DNA from: Candidatus Doudnabacteria bacterium RIFCSPHIGHO2_02_FULL_46_11 | GTDB lineage: Bacteria; Patescibacteriota; Doudnabacteria; UBA920; 2-02-FULL-46-11 | Length of the DNA: 20,527 bases | Assembly (NCBI GenBank): GCA_001779955.1 | Contig: MFES01000020.1 | Coordinates: forward strand, 9,317 to 29,843 | Reading direction: 5' to 3' | Part shown: positions 8,405 to 14,509 of the stretch, in pieces | Numbering within the stretch: the stretch's first letter is position 1 | Layout of the letters: every line of letters begins with the position of its first letter | The notes under the pieces: generated by a model | Database searches by the model: none | Told to the model about the DNA's origin: nothing | The model's input: only the letters and a program-made list of their open reading frames with translations | Position numbers and translations under genes: made by a program

Positions 8405-8437
8405 AACAGAGGATCCTTAGAATAAGGACCCTCTGTT
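8405..8437 (-). terminator. Hairpin terminator or attenuator after the major pilin gene
   Basis: The arms 8405-8419 and 8423-8437 pair over 15 positions with one mismatch and a 3-base loop. On the minus strand four T residues come at the hairpin's base. It lies 23 bases after the pilin stop and just before the next gene, so it probably limits read-through from the highly expressed pilin gene. Confidence 0.6.
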
Positions 8438-8460
8438 GTCCATTTTTTTATTCCGATTTT

Positions 8461-9156
8461 CTAAAAATCAGTGCCCGTGCCGAGGATGGTGAGTTCAGTG
8501 CCTACTTCGTAGTAGTTGTCATTATTGCCGCCGTCCTTGGTGCGTTTATCCTCGTCAGAGGTGAAGGCCGTGCTTTCAAGTTGGGCGTTAATTTCAAAGG
8601 TCAGGTTATCTGTTTTGCAGGCATAGCGGTAAACCAAATCGGTGCTAGTCACGCCTCCGACCGTTACGCTATTGGTCGGATCAACCGGAAGGTTTGAGAT
8701 TGGCGCGCCGCCGGTCAGGCTTGATAAATTTACCGGAATCCAGCCGGTAGCGTCCGCCTTGCTGAGGTTAGCGGCCGCGACCTGGCCGGCGGCCGGCTGG
8801 TCGGAGGTAGAACTTCCGTCAAGCAAAACGTCGGTAATGTCGGCGCCAGGGCTGTCGTTTGGATAGCTGTAAAATATAACATCAGAAGCCGCATAGCTTG
8901 AGCCGGTTTTACAGGCCGTGTTACTCGCGGCCGCGCCCAGATAAGGCGTGGTCTTGCTTGTCAGGTATAGGCCTAGGGCCGTTTTAAGGGTGCTTAAGTC
9001 AGACATACGCTGGGTGTCTCGGGACTTTTTTAAGGTTTCGGCCGGATTGAGAACCAAGACTAAAATAACTGACAATACGGCAATAATTGCTATGACTATC
9101 AGTAATTCGAGTAGCGTAAAACCTTTCGCAGGTTTTTTTACGAGATTATGAGACAT
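8461..9156 (-). CDS. Major type IV pilin (prepilin)
   Basis: The 231-residue protein has a basic leader ending KG, followed by FTLLELLIVIAIIAVL, the canonical mature type IVa pilin start with Phe at +1 and Glu at +5. The helix continues into a segment with SRDTQRMSDLSTLKTAL, a pattern common in CPR and Gram-positive pilins, and then a Ser/Thr/Gly-rich globular domain with two Cys (CKTG and CKTD). Its own good promoter (9193-9222) and the hairpin just after its stop suggest separate, stronger expression than its neighbours, as expected of the main pilus subunit. The assignment as major rather than minor pilin is inferred from this and from the N-terminal sequence. Confidence 0.9.
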   Translation of the reverse strand: MSHNLVKKPAKGFTLLELLIVIAIIAVLSVILVLVLNPAETLKKSRDTQRMSDLSTLKTALGLYLTSKTTPYLGAAASNTACKTGSSYAASDVIFYSYPNDSPGADITDVLLDGSSTSDQPAAGQVAAANLSKADATGWIPVNLSSLTGGAPISNLPVDPTNSVTVGGVTSTDLVYRYACKTDNLTFEINAQLESTAFTSDEDKRTKDGGNNDNYYEVGTELTILGTGTDF

Positions 9157-9190
9157 TGATCTTTTTCTTTATTTTTTTAAAACTGACCTT

Positions 9191-9583
9191 TTATTTTAAA
9201 TAATTGTTAATTTTTTTGACAATGTCATTAATCTTAACGTCGGATTTTATCAAATAATCGGTTGCACCTAATTTTTTTCCTCTTTCAATATCTTGGTCCT
9301 GACCAAGATTGGTGGTGATAATGACTGGTATTTGTTTCCATTGGGCTGTGGCCTTGATTTGTTCCAAAACCTCAAAGCCATTAAGGTAAGGTAACATCAG
9401 ATCCAGTAGAACTATGTCGGGCGGATCTTTTTTTAGATAGGCTATAGCTTCTTTTCCGTCTCGGGCTAGCCAGACTTCAAATCCTTCTTTTTTCAGTTTT
9501 ATATTATATGCCTTAAGCAGAAATTCATCATCTTCAACAACCAGAACGGTTCGCGCCTTTTTCTCATCCACACTCTTTACCAT
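9191..9583 (-). CDS. Single-domain response regulator (CheY-like), copy 1
   Basis: The 130-residue protein is a stand-alone receiver domain. The acidic pocket (E17, D18, D19), the phosphoacceptor D61 in the LLDLMLP motif, the switch residue T90 and the conserved K113 are all present, so it should be phosphorylatable. It has no output domain. The partner kinase is not in the window. With its paralogue 22 bases upstream it precedes the pilin gene, so control of pilus assembly or motility is a reasonable guess. Residues around the phosphorylation site are identical to the paralogue because of a shared 79-bp block. The 3' end holds the promoter-like sequence of the pilin gene. Confidence 0.92.
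   Translation of the reverse strand: MVKSVDEKKARTVLVVEDDEFLLKAYNIKLKKEGFEVWLARDGKEAIAYLKKDPPDIVLLDLMLPYLNGFEVLEQIKATAQWKQIPVIITTNLGQDQDIERGKKLGATDYLIKSDVKINDIVKKINNYLK
9193..9222 (-). promoter_or_regulatory. Putative sigma70 promoter of the major pilin gene
   Basis: On the minus strand TTGTCA (9217-9222, five of six consensus bases) and TAAAAT (9193-9198, five of six) are 18 bases apart, giving a start near 9186 and a leader of about 30 bases to the pilin ATG. It overlaps the 3' end of the response regulator gene. Confidence 0.55.
9362..9440. repeat. 79-bp perfect direct repeat, copy 1 (matches 9774-9852)
   Basis: Bases 9362-9440 and 9774-9852 are identical over 79 positions, 412 bases apart in the same orientation. 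They encode the phosphorylation-site core of the two response regulators. The surrounding coding sequence differs at many positions, including synonymous ones. Confidence 0.95.
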
Positions 9584-9605
9584 ATGCTTTTATCAATCAG
9601 TTTTA

Positions 9606-9998
9606 TTATACATTGTCTTTTATCTTTTTTACAATCTCATCTATTTTAACATTGGTTTTAATTAAATAATCCGTTGCCCCTAGTTTAAGAGCCCTATCTT
9701 TATCTTCTGGTTGCCCTAAATTAGTTGTGATTAAGACTGGTACTTTTTGCCATTTTGGAGTAGTTCGCAGTTTTTCCAAAACCTCAAAGCCATTAAGGTA
9801 AGGTAACATCAGATCCAGTAGAACTATGTCGGGCGGATCTTTTTTTAGATAGTTTACGGCCTCGCTTCCGTCCTTGGCGATTAGTACTTCAAAACCCGCC
9901 TTCTCTAATTTAACTTTGTAGGCCTTGAGCGTGAATTCCTCATCCTCAACGACCAGCACAGTTTTCTTATTTCCAGGGTCTTCCTCTTCGTTTTCCAT
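9606..9998 (-). CDS. Single-domain response regulator (CheY-like), copy 2
   Basis: A second stand-alone receiver domain of 130 residues with the acidic residues in VVEDEEF, the phosphoacceptor Asp in LLDLMLP, the Thr switch residue in ITTNLGQ and the conserved Lys in DYLIKTN. It is a clear tandem paralogue of the gene 22 bases downstream: most of the sequence has diverged moderately, but the central 79 bases are identical. It is the first gene of the minus-strand pilus locus. Two near-identical copies of AGAATAATCTAT lie directly upstream of, and partly over, the ATG (9997-10008 and 10017-10028 region), possibly a regulator-binding or promoter element. No Shine-Dalgarno site is seen. Confidence 0.92.
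   Translation of the reverse strand: MENEEEDPGNKKTVLVVEDEEFTLKAYKVKLEKAGFEVLIAKDGSEAVNYLKKDPPDIVLLDLMLPYLNGFEVLEKLRTTPKWQKVPVLITTNLGQPEDKDRALKLGATDYLIKTNVKIDEIVKKIKDNV
9774..9852. repeat. 79-bp perfect direct repeat, copy 2 (matches 9362-9440)
   Basis: The second copy of the identical block, in the upstream response regulator gene. The first differing bases are 9773 versus 9361 on one side and 9853 versus 9441 on the other. Confidence 0.95.
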
Positions 9999-10335
9999 AG
10001 ATTATTCTGTTGCCTATAGATTATTCTAACAAATAATATTGCCCCTAGTCTATTGTGACTTATACACCGTTAGATAAATACAAAATCTAGATTAATCATT
10101 ACAGTTTTACGGTCAAATGTAAAGAGATTGAGCGAGGGGATTGCTGTTTGCTCTTCATCTTTCTGGTGTTATTGTGGATGATGTGAAGCTTCTCCGAAAA
10201 AGCCATAAGCGAGCGGTTCGGGCCTGTTTTTTGTGTAAAAATTCTGAAAGTTGCCGGTATTTGTCGCTTATATCTATGGTCGCAGACGAACCGTAATATA
10301 TTTTATGAACTTAGAATGAAATGTAGGGCTTTTTA
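9999..10335. other. Divergent intergenic region, 337 bases, no convincing gene
   Basis: This region lies between the divergent response-regulator and M23 peptidase genes and must hold both promoters, but I see no clear pair of -35 and -10 boxes. A minus-strand ORF of 35 codons (10099-10206) has no supporting signals. A weak CCGAA/TTCGG inverted repeat lies around 10195-10220. No tRNA or obvious structured RNA was recognised. Confidence 0.5.
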
Positions 10336-11823
10336 ATGTATTATCTAAGGCATAGCCATATGCGTACAGCAAAATTATTGATCAGTCTTTTTTTAGCGCT
10401 TAGTTTGATGGTTCCCTCATTTTTGGTTCCAAAAGCCTCGGCTCAACCCGTTAAAAGCATTATTTTTCCGATAATTGGCGCCGGAGGCTTTAGCGATACT
10501 TTTGGCGCTCCGCGCGGTTCTGACCGTTTTCATAAAGGCATTGATATTTTTGGCAAAAAAATGCAAGCCTTAGTGGCTGTGGCTGATGGTACAGTTGGTT
10601 ATGTGCCGTACCCGGAAGCCTCCTTTGGCTTCATGGTCAGTCTGCGCGACAAAGAGGGATATGAATATCAGTATATACATTTAAATAACGATACGCCCGG
10701 TACAGATGACGGACGTGGGGGAGGTATGAATGCCTATGCTGTCGATATTGTTCGCGGTAATCCGGTAGTGGCCGGACAATTAATTGGCTATGTCGGTGAC
10801 AGTGGTAATGCCGAAACCACACCGCCGCATCTGCACTTTGAAATGTACGCACCCGACGGTACGCTTTTAAACCCTTACGAAACACTGCTCACCGCTACGC
10901 GAATTGGCGCACCAGTTGATTATCCGGCGTTGCCAGGGGAAATTTTGCCTTACGGAAATTTTAAAGGCGGCGGCAATATCGCAACTGGGAATTTTGACGG
11001 CGATAGCACGCCGGATTACGTAGTTGCTCCCAGAGACGGCGGCGGGCCCCATGTAAAAATTAATTCCGATGACGGCAATGTTATTAATGAGTTCATGGCT
11101 TATATTCCGCAATTCCGTGGCGGCGTGGATTTGGCAGCCGCGGATGTTGATGGCGACGGTATTGATGAAATAATCACTGCACCCGGCCCGGGTGGCGGTC
11201 CGCATGTCAGGATTTTTAAGATAAACGGCACAGAGGTCGCCGGTTTTATGGCTTATGACGCACAATTCCGCGGTGGAGTGCGAGTTTCCGCGGCCGACAT
11301 GGACAATGATAATAAGGCCGAGATTATAACCGCACCCGGCCCGGGTGGCGGACCGCATGTCAGGATATTCAAGGCTGACGGATCACCCTTTGCCGGCTTT
11401 ATGGCTTATGACGCCCAATTCCGCGGTGGAGTAGACATTGCGGCGGTTGGCCGCGATATAACCAACCCTCCGTTAATTGTTACCGCACCTGGCCCTGGCG
11501 GCGGACCGCATGTCAGGGTATTTACCTATGATGGCGCAGAAAGACAGGCTTTTATGGCTTATGATCCGGAATTCAAAGGCGGTGTTAAGGTTTCTTTGGG
11601 TAATATTTCAAGAAGCACGGCTTGGCCTGAAATATTAACGGTACCCGCATCCCTCGGAGGTCCGCATGTAAAAATGTTTGACCTTGATGGGGGTGAACTG
11701 GATGGCCGAATGGAATTTGAAGAATGGTGGATAGGCGGTTACGACATTGCCGCAGGTAATAATCGTTATTACATTGCTTCGTCCCAGGGAAGGCGATTAA
11801 GTATCCGTGAAAATGATTTTTAA
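10336..11823 (+). CDS. Secreted M23 (LytM) peptidase with FG-GAP/VCBS-like repeats
   Basis: The 495-residue protein starts with a signal peptide (hydrophobic about 13-29, likely cut after the ASA of VPKASAQ, residue 36). A LytM/M23 metallopeptidase domain spans about 45-190, with the zinc ligands H66 and D70 in HKGID, H115, and HLH at 165-167, so it looks active. M23 enzymes cut peptidoglycan cross-links or other Gly-rich peptides outside the cell. The C-terminal half is made of 51-residue repeats with the signature APGPGGGPHVR and GFMAYDAQFRGGV, of FG-GAP/VCBS beta-propeller type, probably for binding or display. Two starts are possible: ATG 10336 with AGGG at good distance, or ATG 10360 with AAGG. 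It is transcribed away from the pilus genes and toward the DUF218 gene. Confidence 0.9.
   Translation: MYYLRHSHMRTAKLLISLFLALSLMVPSFLVPKASAQPVKSIIFPIIGAGGFSDTFGAPRGSDRFHKGIDIFGKKMQALVAVADGTVGYVPYPEASFGFMVSLRDKEGYEYQYIHLNNDTPGTDDGRGGGMNAYAVDIVRGNPVVAGQLIGYVGDSGNAETTPPHLHFEMYAPDGTLLNPYETLLTATRIGAPVDYPALPGEILPYGNFKGGGNIATGNFDGDSTPDYVVAPRDGGGPHVKINSDDGNVINEFMAYIPQFRGGVDLAAADVDGDGIDEIITAPGPGGGPHVRIFKINGTEVAGFMAYDAQFRGGVRVSAADMDNDNKAEIITAPGPGGGPHVRIFKADGSPFAGFMAYDAQFRGGVDIAAVGRDITNPPLIVTAPGPGGGPHVRVFTYDGAERQAFMAYDPEFKGGVKVSLGNISRSTAWPEILTVPASLGGPHVKMFDLDGGELDGRMEFEEWWIGGYDIAAGNNRYYIASSQGRRLSIRENDF
11026..11790 (+). repeat. Tandem 153-bp (51-residue) repeats inside the M23 protein gene
   Basis: The motif coding for (A/V)P....GGPHV recurs at 11026, 11179, 11332, 11485 and 11641, that is, at 153, 153, 153 and 156 bases. 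The second to fourth units are also very similar at the DNA level, which suggests recent expansion or homogenisation. Confidence 0.9.
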
Positions 11824-12479
11824 TTCATTAAAATTTTCGGCGCGTCGATGATTAAGGCCGCGACTTCGCGGAAATAATAATAGAATAATTCTTTGTCTGA
11901 ATAATAGTCTGATTTCGGCCCGGTCCAGTTAACGCTGGCAAAGCCGTTGCGCTTGGCAATAAGGTAGGCACGGGCCAGGTGGAATTTATCGCTCACAATA
12001 ATTATGCTTTTTGCTTCCGGAATTTTTTCACGGGAGTTTTTTATGTTCTCGATAGTCGAGTGTGATTGGTCTTCAATAATTAAATTCGGAGTTTTTTGTG
12101 AATTTTCCAAAATTATTTGCCGCATATTCTCCGCTTCGGTCATTCGGCCGGGTATGCCCTGGCCGCCGGAAAGCACAAGCATGTCAGCCAGTCCCTGCTC
12201 GTATAATTCCAAAGCCGTTATGGTTCTGTTGTAAAGGGCCGGCGTGTTTATGGCCGCGCCTAAAATGATTATCGCCTCTGACTTGCGGGTTAAGCTGATT
12301 TGCGACATAACGAGCACGAATAAAAGATCGACAACCAGAATCCCGGCGAAAACTTTGACGGCTATTTTTAAAATCTTTTTGGCAAACATCAAGGCCATCA
12401 TACCAGATTTTTTCTTTTTGGGGATAAGTGGCGTTTTTCCGTTTGACAAGTAAATAAAAAAACGAAATAATGTTTTCAT
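11820..12479 (-). CDS. DUF218 family membrane protein (SanA/YdcF-like)
   Basis: The 219-residue product has one N-terminal membrane helix (roughly residues 34-51) and then a DUF218 domain with the family features: AIIILGAAI, LVLSGGQG, the TEAENMR helix, STIENIKNS and IIIVSDKFHLARA. SanA/YdcF proteins are linked to envelope integrity, but their reaction is not firmly known. The ATG at 12479 is used here; internal ATGs at 12401, 12398 and 12389 are also possible because a strong opposite-strand promoter (12443-12471) lies inside the first codons. A further upstream reading to 12629 would run through the GC-rich island and is rejected. The gene converges on the M23 gene, with its stop codon overlapping the end of that gene by 4 bases. 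Confidence 0.85.
   Translation of the reverse strand: MKTLFRFFIYLSNGKTPLIPKKKKSGMMALMFAKKILKIAVKVFAGILVVDLLFVLVMSQISLTRKSEAIIILGAAINTPALYNRTITALELYEQGLADMLVLSGGQGIPGRMTEAENMRQIILENSQKTPNLIIEDQSHSTIENIKNSREKIPEAKSIIIVSDKFHLARAYLIAKRNGFASVNWTGPKSDYYSDKELFYYYFREVAALIIDAPKILMN
12443..12471 (+). promoter_or_regulatory. Near-consensus sigma70 promoter of GC-rich island A
   Basis: TTGACA (12443-12448, perfect -35) and AATAAT (12466-12471, five of six -10 bases) are exactly 17 bases apart on the plus strand. The start would be near 12478, giving a leader of about 85 bases before the gene at 12565. The leader contains a small GGGCGT/ACGCCC hairpin (12487-12501) and a short upstream ORF. Confidence 0.7.
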
Positions 12480-12520
12480 TGTGCCTGGGCGTCTGACGCC
12501 CTGGTTTAAATAGGAGGACA

Positions 12521-12562
12521 ATGGTGTCTTCCATCGTTTCTCACCTTTGCAGGAGAAGGTAG
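12521..12562 (+). CDS. Possible 13-codon leader peptide upstream of the island A gene
   Basis: ATG at 12521 is preceded by AGGAGG (3 bases away) and reads MVSSIVSHLCRRR before a TAG stop at 12560-12562. The stop lies 2 bases before the ATG of the next gene and covers its Shine-Dalgarno region, so translation of the leader could open or feed the main gene. It may also be chance; only conservation in relatives could confirm it. Confidence 0.35.
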   Translation: MVSSIVSHLCRRR

Positions 12563-12564
12563 AG

Positions 12565-12849
12565 ATGGCGCGTAGACTTGGTTCTCGGCCACATGCAGTC
12601 AATCGCGTGAAGGTCATGCGGACGCCCAAGCAGACCCCGCTTGAGAAGGCGGTCGCCGCGGCCGCCGACAGGCTGCAGGTGCTTTCCGCAAGTCATCGGC
12701 GCTTCGGGCAGACCGCAGCATTTTTCACTGCCGCGAAGGCAGTGGCTGTCGGTAGACCGGTGGACTACCAACAGCTCGCCTTGCAGTTCGGCCATAGGGC
12801 TGCCGCGGATGCACGGCGGTTTCTCATGGCCTACGGCTACGTGATCTGA
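12565..12849 (+). CDS. Island A: small basic GC-rich protein of unknown function
   Basis: This is a 94-residue Ala/Arg-rich protein that I do not recognise. The first third is basic (MARRLGSRPHAVNRVKVMR), followed by two or three helices. The C-terminal stretch (PVDYQQLALQFGHRAAADAR, then RFLMAYGYV) has the look of a helix-turn-helix or small winged-helix segment, so nucleic acid binding is possible but unproven. The start ATG follows GGAGAAGG, far stronger than the ribosome sites of the neighbouring pilus genes; a TTG start at 12547 is less likely. Base composition and codon choice (GCC, GCG, CTG, CGG) differ sharply from the AT-richer neighbours, a sign of horizontal transfer. It is bracketed by its own promoter and a GC-rich hairpin. 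Confidence 0.7.
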   Translation: MARRLGSRPHAVNRVKVMRTPKQTPLEKAVAAAADRLQVLSASHRRFGQTAAFFTAAKAVAVGRPVDYQQLALQFGHRAAADARRFLMAYGYVI

Positions 12850-12866
12850 AGCAACGATGGACGACT

Positions 12867-12893
12867 GGCCGGCCCACTTTTGTGGAGCCGGCC
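12867..12893 (+). terminator. GC-rich hairpin terminator of island A
   Basis: GGCCGGC (12867-12873) pairs with GCCGGCC (12887-12893), and CCAC (12874-12877) with GTGG (12882-12885), leaving a TTTT loop and one bulged A. It lies 17 bases after the stop. The following GTTCGTTTGT is only partly T-rich. Confidence 0.6.
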
Positions 12894-12899
12894 GTTCGT

Positions 12900-12929
12900 T
12901 TGTATCAAGTGAGGTAAAGGTGCTAAAAT
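12900..12929 (+). promoter_or_regulatory. Putative promoter of the DoxX-like gene with overlapping palindrome
   Basis: TTGTAT (12900-12905) and TAAAAT (12924-12929) are 18 bases apart. The perfect palindrome TGCTAAAAT-A-ATTTTAGCA (12921-12939) overlaps the -10 box and could be an operator. Confidence 0.4.
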
Positions 12930-12958
12930 AATTTTAGCAGTAAAAATAAAGATAAAGA

Positions 12959-13378
12959 GTGCCGCTACCGCGTTATTTTAGAAATACGGACCGTTTTGTA
13001 ACTTGGCTTAGAATTTCCTTAGGCCTGATATTTTTTTGGTTTGGCGCCTTGAAGTTTTTGGGTTACAACCCCGTGGCAGACATTGTCGCCGGTGTTTCGC
13101 CGCCGCTCGCTTACGGCGCCGGTAACACCCTGCTTGGCGCGTTTGAGGCAGTTATCGGCCTTTTACTTTTACTAAATGTTTATCCGGTGGTGGTTCATGT
13201 TGCTTTATTACTGCATTTAGCCGGAACTTTTTTAACATTTTTCACCGCGCCGCATTTGATGTTTGAGCCGTACTTTCCGGTATTGACCCTCGCCGGCGAG
13301 TTTGTCTTTAAAAATGTAACTTTAGCCGCGGCTGGTCTGGTGGTATTGGCCTACGAACAGCGCAAGCGCAGTAAATAA
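12959..13378 (+). CDS. DoxX-like small membrane protein
   Basis: The 139-residue protein starts with GTG at 12959 and has four hydrophobic segments (about residues 14-34, 55-72, 75-98 and 108-130). The first (LRISLGLIFFWFGALKF) carries the arginine-start and FGxxKF pattern of DoxX/DUF417-type proteins, whose members are four-helix membrane proteins linked to redox or quinone-related functions; the exact role is not known. There is no clear Shine-Dalgarno site. The base composition is intermediate, unlike the adjoining GC-rich island, so it is probably a resident gene. It converges on the membrane-protein and small-gene pair at 13413-14374, with a minus-strand hairpin terminator between them. 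Confidence 0.75.
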   Translation: MPLPRYFRNTDRFVTWLRISLGLIFFWFGALKFLGYNPVADIVAGVSPPLAYGAGNTLLGAFEAVIGLLLLLNVYPVVVHVALLLHLAGTFLTFFTAPHLMFEPYFPVLTLAGEFVFKNVTLAAAGLVVLAYEQRKRSK

Positions 13379-13383
13379 AGTAT

Positions 13384-13411
13384 AAAAAATCCCACCGGCC
13401 GGCGAGATTTT
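13384..13411 (-). terminator. Intrinsic terminator of the 14374-13413 minus-strand unit
   Basis: The near-palindrome 13386-13411 has CCGGCCGG at its centre. On the minus strand its two imperfect positions become G-T pairs, whereas on the plus strand they are mismatches. A run of six T follows on the minus strand (13384-13389). It starts 1 base after the stop of the 48-codon gene. Confidence 0.75.
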
Positions 13412-13412
13412 G

Positions 13413-13559
13413 CTATTTAATTTCAAAACAAAATTTTACGATTGGGCTTAAGCTGTAAAACCCAGTAAACGGTTCGGTCAAAATGAAGCATTTGAGCTTT
13501 ATTTCCATGAAAAAACTTTTTTCAACAAATGCCCGAGTTTTTTCGAATAGATTTTTCAT
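13413..13559 (-). CDS. 48-residue protein translationally coupled to the upstream membrane protein
   Basis: The start ATG (13559-13557) overlaps the TGA stop of the upstream gene (13558-13556) as ATGA, the classic arrangement for translational coupling, and the TAG stop lies 1 base before a good terminator hairpin. This placement is the main evidence that it is real. The product begins MKNLFEKTRAFVEKSFFMEI and ends VKFCFEIK. It is basic and has two Cys, with no obvious membrane helix. I do not recognise it. The alternative is that the frame is open by chance in AT-rich 3' sequence, but nothing else explains the 140 bases between the membrane gene and its terminator. Confidence 0.55.
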   Translation of the reverse strand: MKNLFEKTRAFVEKSFFMEIKLKCFILTEPFTGFYSLSPIVKFCFEIK

Positions 13560-14374
13560 AACAGCAAACCGTCCAATATTCTAGCGATGGACCAAAAATA
13601 AAAGCCGCCTAGTGCGAAAAGAGGGATCGTGAGGGGCGTGAAATGGCCTTGATCGGCGGCTAAATAGTTATAAACCCAAAGCTTTTTAGTGATGAAAAAT
13701 TGAGTGGCTTGGCCGAATAGATACTCGATGGCGGCGGCAAAAAGGCCAAATACGATTGCTAAGAGGTAGATTTCGTTTCCGTAAATCAGAGCTAAAAATA
13801 TTATTAAGCCCAATATTGGCAAATAGAAAAAGAAAGTAGATTCGAATGTTATTTCGCGAAATTTGTTTCCTGAATTTCTGTGCAAAAGCATGCGGAAAAT
13901 CAAAACTTGCAAAAGTACTACGAAAACAAGCGCGAATAAAAAAATGTTTTCTAGATTTTGATAAGCAGGGCCGTAGGGGTCAGGAATTGTTTTAGACAGA
14001 ATGGTCAGGTAAAGCAGTCCGCCCATGCCCCATGGTATAAAATTGAGAAGGCTTGTGTATTTATGGTAAACGGTATCCACAATGTAGGTCCAGAACTTGC
14101 GGCCAAAAAACAAGTGCCACCATATTGATATCATTGTTTCGCCGATAACGCCGGTAAAGCAGAACACTGCAAAGAAAACAAGATGTTTCCAAGAATTGGC
14201 GCTATAGGCGTCAATTAAAGTGGCAACTAAGAATGCTAGCATCATTAGGTAATAATTTCTTTTAGAGAAATGAAACTTTTTAAACCTAAGATGTCCTGTG
14301 CCAAGGAAATAAAAAAGAACCACTAGGAGCCAAAAGGCAAGGTATATTGGTATATGTTGTGCCAGATACATCAT
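13556..14374 (-). CDS. Polytopic membrane protein with internal duplication, unknown function
   Basis: The 272-residue protein has seven or eight hydrophobic segments. Two halves share a motif: E79, WTY (95-97) and FIPWGMGG (112-119) in the first, and E217, WVY (233-235) and TIPLFALGG (249-257) in the second, about 138 residues apart. This suggests an ancient internal duplication with conserved polar residues in the membrane, as in transporters or lipid-modifying enzymes. The first motif region faintly recalls the CmpB-like membrane family (PF06541), but I cannot name it with confidence. It starts with two consecutive ATGs (14374 and 14371), without a Shine-Dalgarno site, and overlaps the next small gene by 4 bases. 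Confidence 0.78.
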   Translation of the reverse strand: MMYLAQHIPIYLAFWLLVVLFYFLGTGHLRFKKFHFSKRNYYLMMLAFLVATLIDAYSANSWKHLVFFAVFCFTGVIGETMISIWWHLFFGRKFWTYIVDTVYHKYTSLLNFIPWGMGGLLYLTILSKTIPDPYGPAYQNLENIFLFALVFVVLLQVLIFRMLLHRNSGNKFREITFESTFFFYLPILGLIIFLALIYGNEIYLLAIVFGLFAAAIEYLFGQATQFFITKKLWVYNYLAADQGHFTPLTIPLFALGGFYFWSIARILDGLLL

Positions 14375-14423
14375 TTTTTCTTATCATAACAAAAAACCGC
14401 CGTGGGGGCGATTGTCTGCGGCA

Positions 14424-14452
14424 TTGACGACCCCTATTTACTGCGCTAGAAT
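14424..14452 (+). promoter_or_regulatory. Near-consensus sigma70 promoter of GC-rich island B
   Basis: TTGACG (14424-14429, five of six -35 bases) and TAGAAT (14447-14452, five of six -10 bases) are exactly 17 bases apart. Transcription would start near 14459, leaving a leader of about 50 bases with a small TTCCC/GGGAA hairpin (14458-14474 region). Confidence 0.65.
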
Positions 14453-14509
14453 CAAGAGTTCCCAAAAGGGGGAATTTGTATCCCGTTCACCGGCTATGGG
14501 GAGGCGCTT

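Noticed and set aside
10099..10206. 35-codon minus-strand ORF in the divergent intergenic region
   Set aside because: No ribosome site, promoter or neighbour coupling, and the composition does not suggest coding.
12480..12629. N-terminal extension of the DUF218 protein into island A
   Set aside because: The extra residues do not resemble a DUF218 N-terminus, lie antisense to the island gene and would need translation from within foreign sequence. Start placed at 12479 or later.
12541..12795. Minus-strand frame opposite the island A gene
   Set aside because: The plus-strand frame has the promoter, ribosome site and terminator in the right order; the minus frame has none.
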